Shown here in pieces: positions 45,889 to 58,072 of a stretch of DNA of 64,000 nt; position 1 is the stretch's first letter, and the number at the start of each line of letters is the position of its first letter. Under the pieces are notes generated by a model, which was not told the DNA's origin, did no database searches, and saw only the letters and a program-made list of their open reading frames with translations. The position numbers and the translations under genes are program-made. The stretch comes from Metaphire vulgaris (lineage: Eukaryota; Annelida; Clitellata; Crassiclitellata; Megascolecidae), in contig CM030841.1 in NCBI GenBank assembly GCA_018105865.1, forward strand, positions 12,692,182 to 12,756,181. Reading direction: 5' to 3'.

Positions 45889-46202
45889 CAGAGACGTCAT
45901 TTCACTGCTTTTCTGGGGGAGGGGGCAAGACACTTTCGACCGGTCAAGTTTGCGAAAAAGTTTGCAGTTGGCGACCTTTTTTTGTTTGTCAGCTATTTTG
46001 TGCGATTAGTTACTTCAGATCCCAGATTTGACATCAAGCCCTCCTTTACGGGTTCATGACTTTTTTTTACTTTTCAGTCTTTTTACCTATTTAGCCAGTC
46101 AATTTACATGTAAAAACGAAATAACACAAACATTGGTGGGGAAAAAATTTTCCCTAAAAATCAGGGTGGCAACGGCCCCTCTGCACCCAAATGACGTCCC
46201 TG
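45889..46202. mobile_element. hAT-type MITE, CAGAGACGTCATTT family
   Basis: Ends CAGAGACGTCATTTC and CCAAATGACGTCCCTG; perfect duplication TCCTTTTC at 45881-45888 and 46203-46210. Confidence 0.93.
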
Positions 46203-47542
46203 TCCTTTTCAATTTCTCCTTACAATATCGCTCTCATAATATCACAATGGACATCGTTATTCGCATATTAAACCAAATCAAAGCCCACTTCAAATCGACT
46301 TTAATAGGGCCTACCACCAGACCTACGCAAACCGCTCTAAAAACTAGACTGCAAATGGGCATTGATAGGCATACATAGTGTGTAGGCCTCTTCGTTTTCA
46401 CATAGGCCTATTCAGACTAACGTTTTAATAGGTCTAAGTCGTCATTTGAATTCCGAAGCAGTAGGGGCCTAGCTACGGTTCTACTGTAGGCCTATATTGG
46501 TCAATTTTACTAATAGAAAAATAGAGCAATTAGGCCTACTATCCCCTCCACAGTTTTGAACCCCGCTTAAGGCTAACTTGGCTAAGAGTCGTTCGCAATA
46601 TCAGTAAAACTATGGTTGCGTTGTAGTCTGTGCACACAAACATAATCGACGCGTGAACACTTAAAACAATATCTAGATATCTAGTCTAGAGCATTGCAAA
46701 GACAGGAGAAGATCAGACCTCTCGAACATGAAGAGGCAATATAAGTCTCGTCGTGATAAAAATTACACTAAGCATTTTCGTGCGGGGCGGAGAGCGCGAG
46801 GACCGTACGTAGCCTAGAAGGGGAGGCACCATTCAATGTGGGTATTTCTGCAGCGTTGGTGTAGCCAAGATGGGGTCCAGGCCCCCTGTTTGGTCTGGGA
46901 TGAGTAGTGGGATTTGCGCAAAACCGATGGGATTTTTTTGGAGGGTAGGGTGATTGTCAACACAATCTTAGCCATATGGGATGACCTTTTTTGCTTGTCA
47001 GACTTTTTTGGCAGAGGACCCCCCCTCGGAATTTACCGACACCCCTCTCCCCCAATCGATAATCCTAGAAATCAGTGTTTTAAGGTAGACTGATTTGGGG
47101 GTATATATACCGATATACCCTCCCCTCCCCCGTCGCTACGCCCCTGAGTACAGCTTTTGGCCACTCGGTAATAAAATCACAATTAAAGTCTTTAAAATAT
47201 GCAACAGAGCTTAAATTAATTAATACTGTCCAGTCAGGATATCTCGAAATTTCCGTGACTGGTCGGAGCCCCATACCCCGATGGGGAACTCACAACGATA
47301 CCCCACTTTCCCCAAATTCTCTAATCGGACCAAATAGGCCCTATGATTCGCATGTGGGTGACTGCTGGAAAACTGGATAATTTCCTTTCCTGGGTAGGCT
47401 AGCATGGGGTCTGCGACAGACCTGGTGTTGATGAAAAAACAATTTTTGTTTTGGTGGATTAGTTTGCCAGCCCCCATTCTATGCCATTGACGTCAAACTG
47501 GCCGGAGAAGCAAATTATTTGGCAAAGTTCTCACTCTAATTA
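46203..47542. other. Intergenic; worn MITE fragments near 46860-47150
   Basis: No exon seen. The part from about 46920 carries ATGACCTTTTTTGCTTGTCA and AATCCTAGAAAT (CAGGGATATTT family interior) joined to a fragment of the 43114 family ending CGCTACGCCCCTG, so two worn MITEs abut. Confidence 0.5.
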
Positions 47543-47939
47543 GGGGCTGTCCATTAATTACGTCAACAATTCAGTGGGGAGGGGTTTGAAAAAGTTTGAC
47601 AGTTGTTGACAGGGGGAGGGGGTCAAGAGAAGTTGACGTCAACAATAATTTCACTTTTTACAAATAATCACAAATAGGAAATTTCATGGAATACTACTTA
47701 TTAGTTATTACAATGGAAAAAAGCATGGCTAAAAGGTCATCACCACCACATTTTGTCACTCGATGAGCAAAAAAGGAAAAAATGGTCATCACCACAAAAA
47801 TTATAATAACCTTGTTATTGGGACCTGTAATTGATCTTGAGGGGGGGGGGTAAAAAGTTTTTGACGTAATTATAGGGGAGGGGTAACTGAAAGTTGACAG
47901 TTGCCCCAAAAATTGTTGACATAATTAATGGACAGCCCC
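47543..47939. mobile_element. Harbinger-like MITE, copy 3
   Basis: Ends GGGGCTGTCCATTAATTACG and ATAATTAATGGACAGCCCC; 3-bp duplication TTA on both sides, as expected for PIF/Harbinger. Confidence 0.85.
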
Positions 47940-48217
47940 TTAGCACACTAGAACCAACAGGGAAAAAAGAATTATTAGCATTTTCAAACCGGTCTAAAGT
48001 TCGCTTTTGTCGACAAGTGGTCTATTGTCTGAAGAGGTTTATTTTAGCCGGCTATAAACTACACCAAGGGATAGGCTAAATACCATAAATTATATTACAT
48101 GCAACCAAAAATAGGAAACTGAATACCATAAATTATATTAGGCAACCAGAATTAGGAAACTATTGAATATCGATCGGCTGCATGAATGGCCTTCAGTGAT
48201 TAAAATGAATGTAGGTC

Positions 48218-48291
<74 letters not shown>
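48218..48291. repeat. (AAT)n microsatellite
   Basis: Pure AAT run. Confidence 0.95.
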
Positions 48292-48293
<2 letters not shown>

Positions 48294-48542
48294 CACTTCT
48301 ATAGCACCAGTTCTAATACCCAAGGGTAGCCTATCAATCGATGGTACTTCAAAATCGATCTGCAAAAGATCCAGGTCATACCAGAAATCAGTCAGAGGGA
48401 GCAGTGCTGGAGTTGTGAAATTTGAGCTGGGGGGTGTTGAGGACTGAAATTCAATGAATGACAGAAACTGCATGTACCCGATAGGCCCTATGCGATTTTT
48501 GGAAGGGCTTCAAAGTTAGCTGGGGTCAACCCTGGCAACAAC

Positions 48543-48547
<5 letters not shown>

Positions 48548-48620
<73 letters not shown>
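48548..48620. repeat. (AG)n microsatellite
   Basis: Pure AG run. Confidence 0.95.
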
Positions 48621-48622
<2 letters not shown>

Positions 48623-48629
48623 AGACGGA

Positions 48630-49449
48630 CTATAGAGGAAAAGCTAATTGAAAGAGATGTGTCTTCAATGAATTGGAAGATCTGACAGCCGGAGGGAGAG
48701 AGCTCCAGATTTTAGGCCCAGACATAGAAAAGGTCAGGCACTAGCTTCGATTAGGCCTAAATGAACCCACACGTTGAACACATCAATTTATATTTTACAC
48801 AAAATCAAGTCTCTTATACGACAGAGTTTTTAAGATTTTCGCCGCACGAATTCAGAACGACAGTAGAATAACTATTTATTTTACAATCACCTTAGTTCCA
48901 TACTAACCGCATACAGCAACTTCAAGAAGTCCGATATTTTTGCTCCGCAGTGTACATGGTTGTTCAGCCAAAAGTGCAACAATCTAACCTCCTCGTTAAC
49001 TTCCATAGACAGCTATTGACAGGAATGTACCCCTCAAGGGCAAGGCTAATAACTAGATGGAATAAGCTCGATCCTCTAATTTACCGTTCACGTAGCCTCA
49101 GTTGGGACAGGCAAAGAGTCGACAATCATCGCTTAACTTGTCATCTGGCAAACCAAACATGAAAATAAGACAAGACCAGCTGGTCCCCATAATATACTGA
49201 TCACGACTGGTGAAAGGACAGAAGCCGACTCTATATGGCGGCATCGGAGAAGTTGATTAATATATAGGCACGCAGGCAGCTATCATATATTCAATCCAGC
49301 ATCTTTCGCTTTTGGGACACGACGATCAGATCAGCCATCCTACGCTGCTCAAAAGAATATATCATCAGACTTGGATAAATTGTATCAATAAATATTATGA
49401 AGACAAACAGGTCATTTTCACAGAATCGCATTTATTAATTAATTATTGA
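48630..49449. other. Intergenic, no exon recognised
   Basis: A 70-codon plus-strand open frame at 48950-49162 has no recognised motif and no splice support. Confidence 0.4.
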
Positions 49450-49860
49450 GGGACCGAAAATAAAGTACGCCACGCTATTTCTGAGTTTTTCACCCCTCAT
49501 CCGTCACAAATCTCGGACAATCCCTTAAGGCGCCGTCCATAAATTACGTCACGGAGATTTTCCATTTAATTTTAATAATTTTATTCGAGTTTCTCGTTCA
49601 ATTTTCAGCCGTGAAATAGATATATAGTCAACGTCAGGCAATGATAACGAATATAATTTAGAGCTTAAACTTTGTCAAAATCAAATCTTTGTCAACATTT
49701 CATGTTTATCAGGAAAAAAGTGTTAATTAGCAAAAAAAGTCCTCTCTAAAACGTTCTTACTATGCCTCCAATCAAGTATTTTCAAGATTTTATTGCAGTG
49801 TGACGTCACGGTGGTCCTTCCCTCTGTTACAATCTCACACATTTTTTTAGACCAATAATA
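49450..49860. mobile_element. MITE with (C)CGTCCATAAA-type ends, copy B, worn
   Basis: Left ACCGAAAATAAAGTACGCCACGC and interior blocks (CGCCGTCCATAAATTACGTC, TCGTTCAATTTTCAG, GTGTGACGTCACGGTGGTC) match 58073-58519 in order. The right end is lost. Confidence 0.6.
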
Positions 49861-49956
49861 ACAAAACACAGTAATAACAAAAGTGAACACGGAAAGTCTA
49901 TCAAACTTGCTTATACTACATTTTACTTTTAAGATGAAAAACTGTACAGTACAATC

Positions 49957-50238
49957 AGTGGCATAGGCAAAGGGGGTTTGGGGGTTAAAACCACCCCCGA
50001 AAAAATATTTTTAATATAGTTTCCATGCTTTTAAAATTTTTTTGCGACTTTGGGAGTCAAAACCCCCTTGGCTATAGACTGTAAATGTTTAAGGGGCGAC
50101 GACCTTTTTTTGCTTGTCAGCTACTAAAAAACTAGAGGTGAGAACGATTTTTTTGCTTGTCAGGATTTTTGAAAAGTTGGTCACGGTTAAAACCAAAAAC
50201 CAAACCAAATTCCTTCAGAAATCCTGGCTATGCCACTG
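49957..50238. mobile_element. hAT-type MITE, CAGTGGCATAGGC ends
   Basis: Ends CAGTGGCATAGGCAAAGG and TCCTGGCTATGCCACTG; duplication AGTACAAT (49949-49956) against AATACAAT (50239-50246). Two copies of the TTTTTTTGCTTGTCAG motif inside. Confidence 0.9.
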
Positions 50239-50312
50239 AATACAATTACTGGTACACTGTAATAATTCATCTTTTTTCTCAATGAAATTAGGTGAACATG
50301 TAAAACTCCTTA

Positions 50313-50318
50313 TTTATT
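50313..50318 (-). terminator. BTF3: Candidate poly(A) signal of BTF3
   Basis: AATAAA on the minus strand, about 240 bases past the BTF3 stop codon. Confidence 0.45.
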
Positions 50319-50557
50319 AATTCAAATAAAAAAAAATTTTTCAACAACATGCTGACTAGACAAAAATGAAATTGCAGAAACTTTATATGTTACAATTAAA
50401 ACTTCTGTTAAACATCAGTTGCTGTTTCATCGAGATTTGGAATGGAAGCAGTTTAAAGTAAAACCAATAATAATCAATACATTGAGGCTTGAAGACATTT
50501 TCCACTCCAACTGTCTGAAATCTGTAACAATCTTGATGCACCACCATCGAAACTCAG

Positions 50558-50604
50558 TTAGGAAACCTCTGCTTTGGAAGCATCGTCAAAGTTCCCCACT
50601 AATT
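50558..50604 (-). CDS. BTF3: BTF3 exon 6, C-terminus
   Basis: Acceptor ATTTTTGTAG, phase 1 in; encodes [15 protein letters not shown] then TAA. Matches the conserved (D/E)LVENFDEASK end of NAC beta. Too short to show as an ORF. Confidence 0.92.
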
Positions 50605-53600
50605 CTACAAAAATGCACTTTTTCAAATGATAAAAGTTTAAAAATAAATCAGACTCAATTAGTAACTGCAGGCACTTCTGTTACAAAGTTCAGTATCTTG
50701 CCGTCTCACTTTATTTAGCAACTATACTTCTATTAGAAACTAAACCTCTACAGTAATTTGTGTTACCCACGTAGGTCTAATCTTGAAGCAGGCATGCACT
50801 CCAGCTCCCAAGCACTGGGCCCAGGGGATCACTGTCTATCATGAGCATCATGATACCCTGTGGGGAGCATTGCTATAGTCTTTATCCCTCCCACCACAAT
50901 TACTACCAAACAAAACTTACAGACTCTTGTAAAGATGCATTACAGCACAACCAAAGCTAATGAAGTTCTGAACTTTTGGTTATTCAATTAGCAATGGAAA
51001 TATCCTCAGCTCTGGTTACAATCTACATTGTAGGCCCAAGACTGCCAAGCCAACATAATACAGCCGTTACTTTTAACATATAAGTAATACGCATTTTTTC
51101 TGCCTGTGTAAAGGTTACAGTAAACCTTTAATATCGGAATAGCTAGAACCAGAATGGAAATCATGGAACTGCCACCATCTGGAAACTACTCAGCCAGGCA
51201 GGAAATTGGTCAGTGTCGTTGCCAAGGGGTCTGCCCAGCAAAACACCCTGCTCCAAGCACCACTTTAGGCCTATAATCATCCTCCACTACCCCTTGCGTT
51301 GAAACCGATAGCAATTTTTAATAGGAGTCATTAGAAAGGTTTCTTCTTTTGACGAGTCATTGGAATACTTGATCATACCTGGAACCTCTTCATCGTCGTC
51401 AACACCACCTGCCTGACTTCTCTTCTCACCTTCTCTACCTGTAAATTTAATTAAAAACTGAAAGTGTTCGATTATAATAAAGCTAACCTGCAATAGAAGA
51501 ACCAGACAAGCCAGAAGATAGGACATAATACAGAATCTGAAGATATAACTAAAACAAATAAACACCCCAAGTGCAAGACTGTAAGACTGTCTATATGGTA
51601 AAATTGCCTATCATTTCATTCGGAACTCAATATAAAACATCTTAACCCTTTGACTCGTCGATCCCTGTCAGCAATCGGTTATAAAGCTGAAATATCAGCC
51701 TTATGGAGTGAAAGGGTTAAGACAATGATTCATCAACAGCTCAAGTTTTAAAGGCCAAATGTCGATGCAAAATATTGTTCTGAACTACAGGTTGACATGT
51801 GAAATACTGAAAAGGTGTTGGATATTCTGATGAAAGCATTTTTATTTCACGAGGCCCATGGCAAACAAATAATTTGGCCAGAATAATCAATTTTGGCTTT
51901 GGCCTAGTGACAAAAATTAACACAGACAAAAAACATCACAAATGTTATGGCTTTCTGAAATCTGCAATTTATGCAGGCCGTCATTTAACCAATATTTTAA
52001 AAGACAACTTTTTTAAAACTTCATGTTCCATACAAATCATAAAATCTTCTCTTGCCAACAATGCTGAACTACAGTAGTATCCTAGCTCTGCAAATAGAAT
52101 TAGTGAGAATCAATTTTTGCAAATGTAACGAGAAAACAAAACTACAAATCACAATTACCTAAGCATTTGCTGACAGAATTACAAAAGCCGACCTGTAAAT
52201 CTACCGCTGCGACAAACAAACTGCAATTTAACGCTAACGATGGCCACTTGCCTCCGAGATTTGGTGAACTAGCGACGAGTTTCTTCAAGGCCGATGAGAA
52301 ATTTTCATCACTCAACTGGCTCAACAAGGTAGGAAGCAAATCAGAAATTTCTACAAAATTGACAACCAAGAGCAACTGATGAATTAAAGCTAAGACCACA
52401 CAAATAATTCAATATATCATTCATTCTAGAATAAAATTACAAACTATACATGCATCATTTATGGAACAACAATTGCCAGGAATGTCCATTAAAAGCGGTG
52501 CAAAGAAGCATCAATTCTCCATGCTGAACCAAACGTGCCATTATGGCAATCAAACCATACATCTGTGCTTCATACTGTCAAAATTCAAATTGTCATATAA
52601 GAAAATACTTATTCAAATAAATAATCTAATAAAATATAAAACAGCTTGAAACAGTTTGGAGGTCCGGTGCCATTGGGTTCTAGATACTTCCAAACAAGAT
52701 CTAAAAAAAACTATTTGGAATTCATTACTTTAACTAGCTCATATATTCCCGTTACTTTAACTAGCTCATATATTCAAATGAGATTAGAACAATCTGCCAT
52801 ATACCAAGTGGCCCTTTTGTCAGAGCTTATTTGTAGGGGCCATTTTGTTCTGGGCTGTTTTGATGGGTCACCGCCCCACCTAACTATCATCATACTCAGA
52901 TCAAGTCATCTCACAAAACTATGACTTATGACATCGCAAGAAACCCGTTGCTGATTTAGTATCTGTGATTAATTATTTTGTTAAGGTTTTCTTTACAAGT
53001 CTTCAATTTATTTTAGTATTCAATTAAATATTCCTACAGTTCTTGAAATAACCATGTGCTATACTAAATCATCATGATATACAGGGTGGAGCAAAAAACC
53101 GGACTAGTCACATTTAGGTTTGCTTTCAATATAGTTCGTTTTTTGCGCCACCCTGTATTATGCTGCAATTTCAACATGTACTTGCACATAATCCATTCAG
53201 TTCTCAAACTGAATGTATTATCATAATACTTTGCTGATTCATGAAGAAACTCCAACATAACAAGTCAGAAGCTTCTTAAAGCTGTTTTTACCAATGGTTT
53301 GAATGAATCTGTCTTGCCAATGTCATGTGCCATAGTTTTGTTAAGTGAAATGAATGAAATATTATATAGGCAGTGGTTCTCAAACTGGAGTCCGCGGTCC
53401 CATAGGGAACCGCCAAGCGGTTTCAGGGGGACTGTAAATGGATTACTTTCTCAAGATATCTCACCGACACAAAACACACTGATGGCTCTAAGAGTGCCGA
53501 TTCCACATGAATTTAAATTTGACGACTAAGATTTGCAATTTTCTGATTAACTAATTGATTGACAAAACAAGAAGCCTGTGTGCTAATTGCAGTTAATTTA

Positions 53601-55419
53601 AAATTCAAATTTTATAAGGTCCGCGAGTCATTGAAAACATTTCTAAGGCACCGCCATGCAAGAAATCCTAAAAAGTTTGAGAACTGTTGTTAAAGAGGGT
53701 AGAAGTGCTATCTATCCAATGCACATTTGTGCTCCCCAGATCAATTGTACAAAGATGTAGTTTGGTGGAAATAAAAGCAATAAGCGAGTTTGTTTGCCCC
53801 ACATGAAAATGAAACCAAAAAATTTGTTTGTACTTATTGAATGCACGTTCACGACTACAGACGCTACTAGAATCATACACATATACTGATAGTGCGGGCA
53901 TCTTTATGTCAAGCTCAAAAGCAGTAGAACAACGCAAGTTCCAGGTAAGTTTGCTTACTCTTTACTTCAGCATGGCCTGTCACAGCAAAGGTGTTCGATG
54001 AAAGCGAAGCCTGTACCTTGGGATTGTTGAAATGGATCACCTCTCCATCATCTTTGATCATGTTGACCTCAAAAAGAGACATCTCCAACATTTTAAAATT
54101 CGGTACATAGTACACATATTTGAGATAATTAAAGAAATTTTCTAACCAGCAAGTGCTTAATGCTACAATTGTCACTGATGAGAAACAATGAATTCATATA
54201 AATGAAGTAGCTGGTAAGATTCTGTCAATGCAACTGCTAGAATCACTCACTGCAATTACCAGTACTTAGTCAGATCTAAGCCTAGGCCTTTACTGCATAG
54301 TAAAACAGTCAAAATAAGGGGAACAGCTGCAATAAAAGGGCGTCTTTGCATCTATCATCATGCCAAATCGAAAGCATGCCAGTAAAATCATGTATTGATA
54401 CAAAGTTCTGCTAGCATAAGTTCAATTTTCCAAGTGCAAAAGTTGTCTAAATAGCAGTTATCTTCAAGAGAAGCAAATATTCTATTCCATCAAATAGAAT
54501 GCCTTGAAATAATCCAGTTTCAGGCTCAATTTTTTTGTCTAAAAATAAATTCTTTATGACCAATATGGCACCCAAAACTGAACATACATATGCACAGTCA
54601 CAGACCCCTACACACACATATATATATTGATTACAGAACATGCTAGTATTCAATTGTTACACAAATTTTGCCAATAATCAAAATGTCAAAAAAGTCAGAA
54701 TTCCAGCAATGACAACAAACACAGATAATAAATTAATACCTCTTCAATCCCCGGAATATTAGTGAGTCCAAGCTTCTTCAACGAAGTTTGCAATTTCTTG
54801 TCATCGGTGGCGTTTGTGCGATGGATAACTTTCTTTTTTCGCCGTGCACTTCCCTACCAGAGAGGACAATAGCATCATATCAGCATTCCAATCCTACGAT
54901 ATGATGTAGCTCAGAAAAAATCAATCTAACATTCGGCAACACAAATTCTCTTAACCACCACCACCACCATTAATAACTTTCCTATATACAAATAAAATTC
55001 AATACGGACTTGTAGTTCAAGTAAGATTTTATGAGAGGATGGCTTTTTAAGACAGATCTGTTACTTTTTAAGAGGTGATCCAATGGGTGACAGTAAACTT
55101 AAACATGACATTATCTATAGCAAGTAAAACAATTTTACTGTGCTTTGGCCCGCATCTCCATTTTCTACTCAATAAAGTGGTTATCTGGATAGGATGAAAG
55201 CATTGAATTAAGGCAGTTCCACATTTACAGAAGGCCATAGATGGGAAAAAAGGAATACAGAATGATGTGGAAAGCAGAAGCACAACTGATAGAGTAGTAC
55301 ACACAACCATGGAAAAGACTTGATGTAGAGCATCCAGAAAGGAAGAGGAAAATTTTACCACTAACCTTTCCACCAATTCTGACTTGTGTTTCCAACTGCT
55401 TCAGTTTTTCGACATTCAT
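50558..55419 (-). CDS. BTF3: Transcription factor BTF3 / nascent polypeptide-associated complex beta
   Basis: Six coding exons on the minus strand, 55366-55419, 54740-54853, 53959-54067, 52159-52350, 51379-51438 and 50558-50604, join in frame (phases 0, 0, 1, 1, 1) into 191 residues. The ATG gives [18 protein letters not shown]; then [13 protein letters not shown] with the ribosome-binding basic motif RRKKK; then the NAC domain ([51 protein letters not shown]); then an acidic end DDDEEVP and the terminal [14 protein letters not shown] beta pairs with NAC alpha at the ribosomal exit tunnel. Compared with known homologues there is an unusual, fairly hydrophobic stretch of about 30 residues (from [17 protein letters not shown] on) before the acidic part. 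It depends on choosing the phase-compatible TTAG|GTAATT donor of exon 4. Confidence 0.95.
51379..51438 (-). CDS. BTF3: BTF3 exon 5, acidic segment
   Basis: Acceptor AAATTTACAG, donor CCAG|GTATGA, phase 1 both ends. Encodes [19 protein letters not shown]. The intron after EVP is at the place expected for BTF3. Confidence 0.9.
51646..51716. mobile_element. piggyBac-type MITE, 71 bp
   Basis: TTAA at 51642-51645 and 51717-51720; ends CCCTTTGACTC and GAGTGAAAGGG. Lies in the BTF3 intron between exons 4 and 5. Confidence 0.75.
52159..52350 (-). CDS. BTF3: BTF3 exon 4, end of NAC domain and unusual linker
   Basis: Acceptor AATTTTGTAG, donor TTAG|GTAATT, phase 1 both ends. Encodes [20 protein letters not shown] and LKKLVASS, then the atypical linker. 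The 3' border is the least certain of this gene. Confidence 0.8.
53082..53155. mobile_element. mariner-type MITE, 74 bp
   Basis: TA at both borders; ends CAGGGTGGAGCAAAAAACC and GTTTTTTGCGCCACCCTG are near-perfect inverted repeats, typical of a minimal Tc1/mariner element. In the BTF3 intron between exons 3 and 4. Confidence 0.85.
53371..53690. mobile_element. Probable hAT-type MITE, CAGTGGTTCTCAAACT ends
   Basis: Left CAGTGGTTCTCAAACTGG, right AAAAAGTTTGAGAACTGTTG, a known style of hAT MITE terminus. No convincing target duplication, so the right border is approximate. Confidence 0.6.
53959..54067 (-). CDS. BTF3: BTF3 exon 3, NAC domain
   Basis: Acceptor CTTTTTGAG, donor AAAGA|GTAAGC, phase 0 in and 1 out. 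Encodes [20 protein letters not shown] and [16 protein letters not shown]. Confidence 0.96.
54740..54853 (-). CDS. BTF3: BTF3 exon 2, basic motif and start of NAC domain
   Basis: Acceptor CTCTGGTAG, donor GAAGAG|GTATTA, phase 0 both ends. Encodes [20 protein letters not shown] and [18 protein letters not shown]. Confidence 0.96.
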
Positions 55420-55438
55420 TCTTCAAAGCTTGGTGAAA
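55366..55438 (-). CDS. BTF3: BTF3 exon with the start codon
   Basis: Acceptor TGTCTTGCAG before 55438, so an untranslated exon lies upstream. The ATG is at 55419; donor GGAAAG|GTTAGT, phase 0. Encodes [18 protein letters not shown]. Confidence 0.93.
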
Positions 55439-57040
55439 CTGCAAGACACTGTACTAAAATATGAAACACATCAGTGCTAATACACTAATTAATACCAAGC
55501 AGAATAAAAACCCACAATATTTATTTTCTACAAGACATGTCTTTCCAAGAATCTAGTATTTGCCACAAAATCATATTCAAACATTGCAATCGGCAATGAC
55601 AACATTTTCAGCCAGATAAATAATTTTTCAAAGCTTTAGTTGGTCGAGTTTTGATCAGGACAGTAGTCTCGTACTTATCAAAATTAAAGTAAAACATTAG
55701 ATAAAGATTTAATTGCACAACCATTAAAAAATCACTGCCATAAAAGATGCGCACCAGAAAAATATAAGTTCTTGCTTAGCTTCTGTGGCAGCCATTAATT
55801 TGTTTGACCAACCATCGTTGAGTTTAACTACCAAAAACCATTACCAATACAAAGATAGCCAGCTAGGTAAACATGTAAGTAAAAAGTCTTTGTGTGTGTG
55901 TGTGTGTGTGTAATTTACAAAGTAAAATTATATTAGCAGCTTATTTTTGGTGCTTAATCTAACATTAAAACAGCTATGCCAAATGAGGGTCCTCCGTCCA
56001 CTAGGCATTGAGGCTGGGGCATCATTGCTAGAGGAATGAGTTTTGGGAGACACAGGTGTCGAGATTAGATATAAGAATTTGAGACATTTGCAAGAATGGA
56101 AGAGAATGGCTCTATCAAACTTGCCATTTGACTGTGGCATGGGCAGTAGAGGTAGGTAGAAACTGCTACATATGAAAGTGCATAGTTGCAGATTTTAAGT
56201 GATGATTGATTCAATAACTGTGGCAGGTTGAGATGAGACGACAAGCAGGTGGGCCGAGGTTGCAACATTGTAAAAATAAGCAGGCCTTGATGGATGGCTT
56301 GAATTTGCAATTAAATTAAGTGATATTATTTTGTGTCCAATGCATTCTGTTATTTTTCAGCCAGTATAGTAATTCTGAATTTCTGTTATTGGTAAACTAT
56401 GACAAATTTGGGAGACTTGATATCTTCGTGAGCCAGCGCATTGTAAATAGATTGAATATTTTAGAAAGACTGTAGTATAAGGCATTATAATAGTTCAATC
56501 TATGATGGGCAATTGAGATGGCAATGGCGAAGACAGTATAAACAGCAAAACAAGGACGACTGGACTGTGACCACAGTAGGGTTATGGACGTTCTAAAAGT
56601 GTGCGCTTAAAAACTTAGAGCCGAAATGAATTCCAAGATTGAGTGCCGTTGGAACAGCGGTCAATAGTGAGGTCTTACGTTTTGCGCATTAAACGTCGGC
56701 TTTTTAAAAATGTATTCACATTCTACAAATATTAACTTCGAACGATGTCTTCCATTACTCACATCCATAGAATATAATACATACAATCATACATTGATGT
56801 ACATTAAATTCTATGATATGTAATCTATCTGGGACCTATGATATAGGGAATCTTCTGATGCAGAAACTGTAAAACTTGATTATTTTACGTAAATACTAAA
56901 TACTAGTAAATAGTAATCATCTGTCATTTATTATGATATAGGCCTATCTGATGCAGAAAACCTGTTAGACTTTTGTACGTCTTGTCGTAAAACGAATAGC
57001 TATTTTAATTTGAGGGCCACACACAATAAGTAGATATGTA
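55439..57040. other. Upstream of BTF3; no exon identified
   Basis: Should contain the BTF3 promoter and an untranslated exon, but I cannot place them. A (GT)n run lies at about 55889-55911. Confidence 0.45.
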
Positions 57041-57043
57041 GAT

Positions 57044-57109
<66 letters not shown>
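57044..57109. repeat. (AT)n microsatellite
   Basis: Pure AT run. Confidence 0.95.
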
Positions 57110-57112
<3 letters not shown>

Positions 57113-57149
57113 AACCTAGCTTCACTGCCCTGTTCGGATATTGACCATT

Positions 57150-57360
57150 GTCTGGCTCATGGAGTTATCGCTCAAGTGAGACAACATAGCTATTTTAAGA
57201 AAGGCTGAGGGCCTAAGAATATTGGGATAAGTAGATATGTTGTTATTGAAATTGCCGTCGAATTGAAAGACTTTGCGATGCAAACTTTGTCAGTAAGACC
57301 TTTGGGATAAAGACAGAATTAAGCAGGACTTGGAAGCTGGCTTCTTGGATTGTCTATAGT
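57150..57360. repeat. Diverged tandem duplication, unit 1
   Basis: TCGCTCAAGTGAGACAA, GACTTTGCGATGCAAACTTT, AGACAGAATTAAGCAGGACT and GATTGTCTAT recur in the same order at 57596-57816. Confidence 0.85.
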
Positions 57361-57363
57361 TTT

Positions 57364-57405
57364 ATATATATATAATATATATATAGGAATTTTAGCCAGA
57401 ATAAA

Positions 57406-57436
<31 letters not shown>

Positions 57437-57454
57437 ATTATATATATATATATT
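57364..57454. repeat. AT-rich run between the duplicated units
   Basis: ATATATATAATATATATA-type tract able to form hairpins; it directly follows unit 1. Confidence 0.9.
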
Positions 57455-57595
57455 CCAGACAACAGAAGACCAACCCAAAAAGAGGTGCTCGGATTAGTCA
57501 TTCCCCTTCCTGACCTGTCCCTTTTCTATCGATGACTTATTAAAAACTCATTCAGGTTGTCGGTCTGTTAAAAAAAGAAATTATCCGCCAAAGTA

Positions 57596-57816
57596 TCGTC
57601 GCTCAAGTGAGACAAGCTCAGACAACAGGAAGAAGTAAGTGTGGACTTTATCTAGATTAATCCATTTGGAAATATAGGAATATTTACTTTTGTAAGTTAT
57701 TGAAATCGGCGTCGAATGGAAAGACTTCTTGCGATGCAAACTTTGTTACTAAGACCTTTGCGATAAAGACAGAATTAAGCAGGACTTGGAAGCTGGCTTC
57801 CTGGATTGTCTATTCT
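57596..57816. repeat. Diverged tandem duplication, unit 2
   Basis: Same order of blocks as unit 1, with a different insert between the first and second block. Confidence 0.85.
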
Positions 57817-58072
57817 CAGTTTTGATGTATTGTGAGCGGTGACTTTTGTCTTATAAAGAAGTTCTTGTCTTTCAGAGCTAATCCTGCATCTTTACTTTAT
57901 TCCTTTTCAGTAGCATCAGTTGGAATGCCAAAGAGCTTAGTTTGCCATTTCCTAACTTTGTAGCTTGAAAATACACAAAAACCATCTGTTAGTTTGCATT
58001 AATTGTAGTGAGTGCCTTAGATATATTTCTGAGAAGGTGGTATGTAAATGACATTTGATCTGTTAGGGGTTT

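Noticed and set aside
48950..49162. 70-codon plus-strand frame
   Set aside because: No recognised motif or splice context; left as unexplained intergenic sequence.
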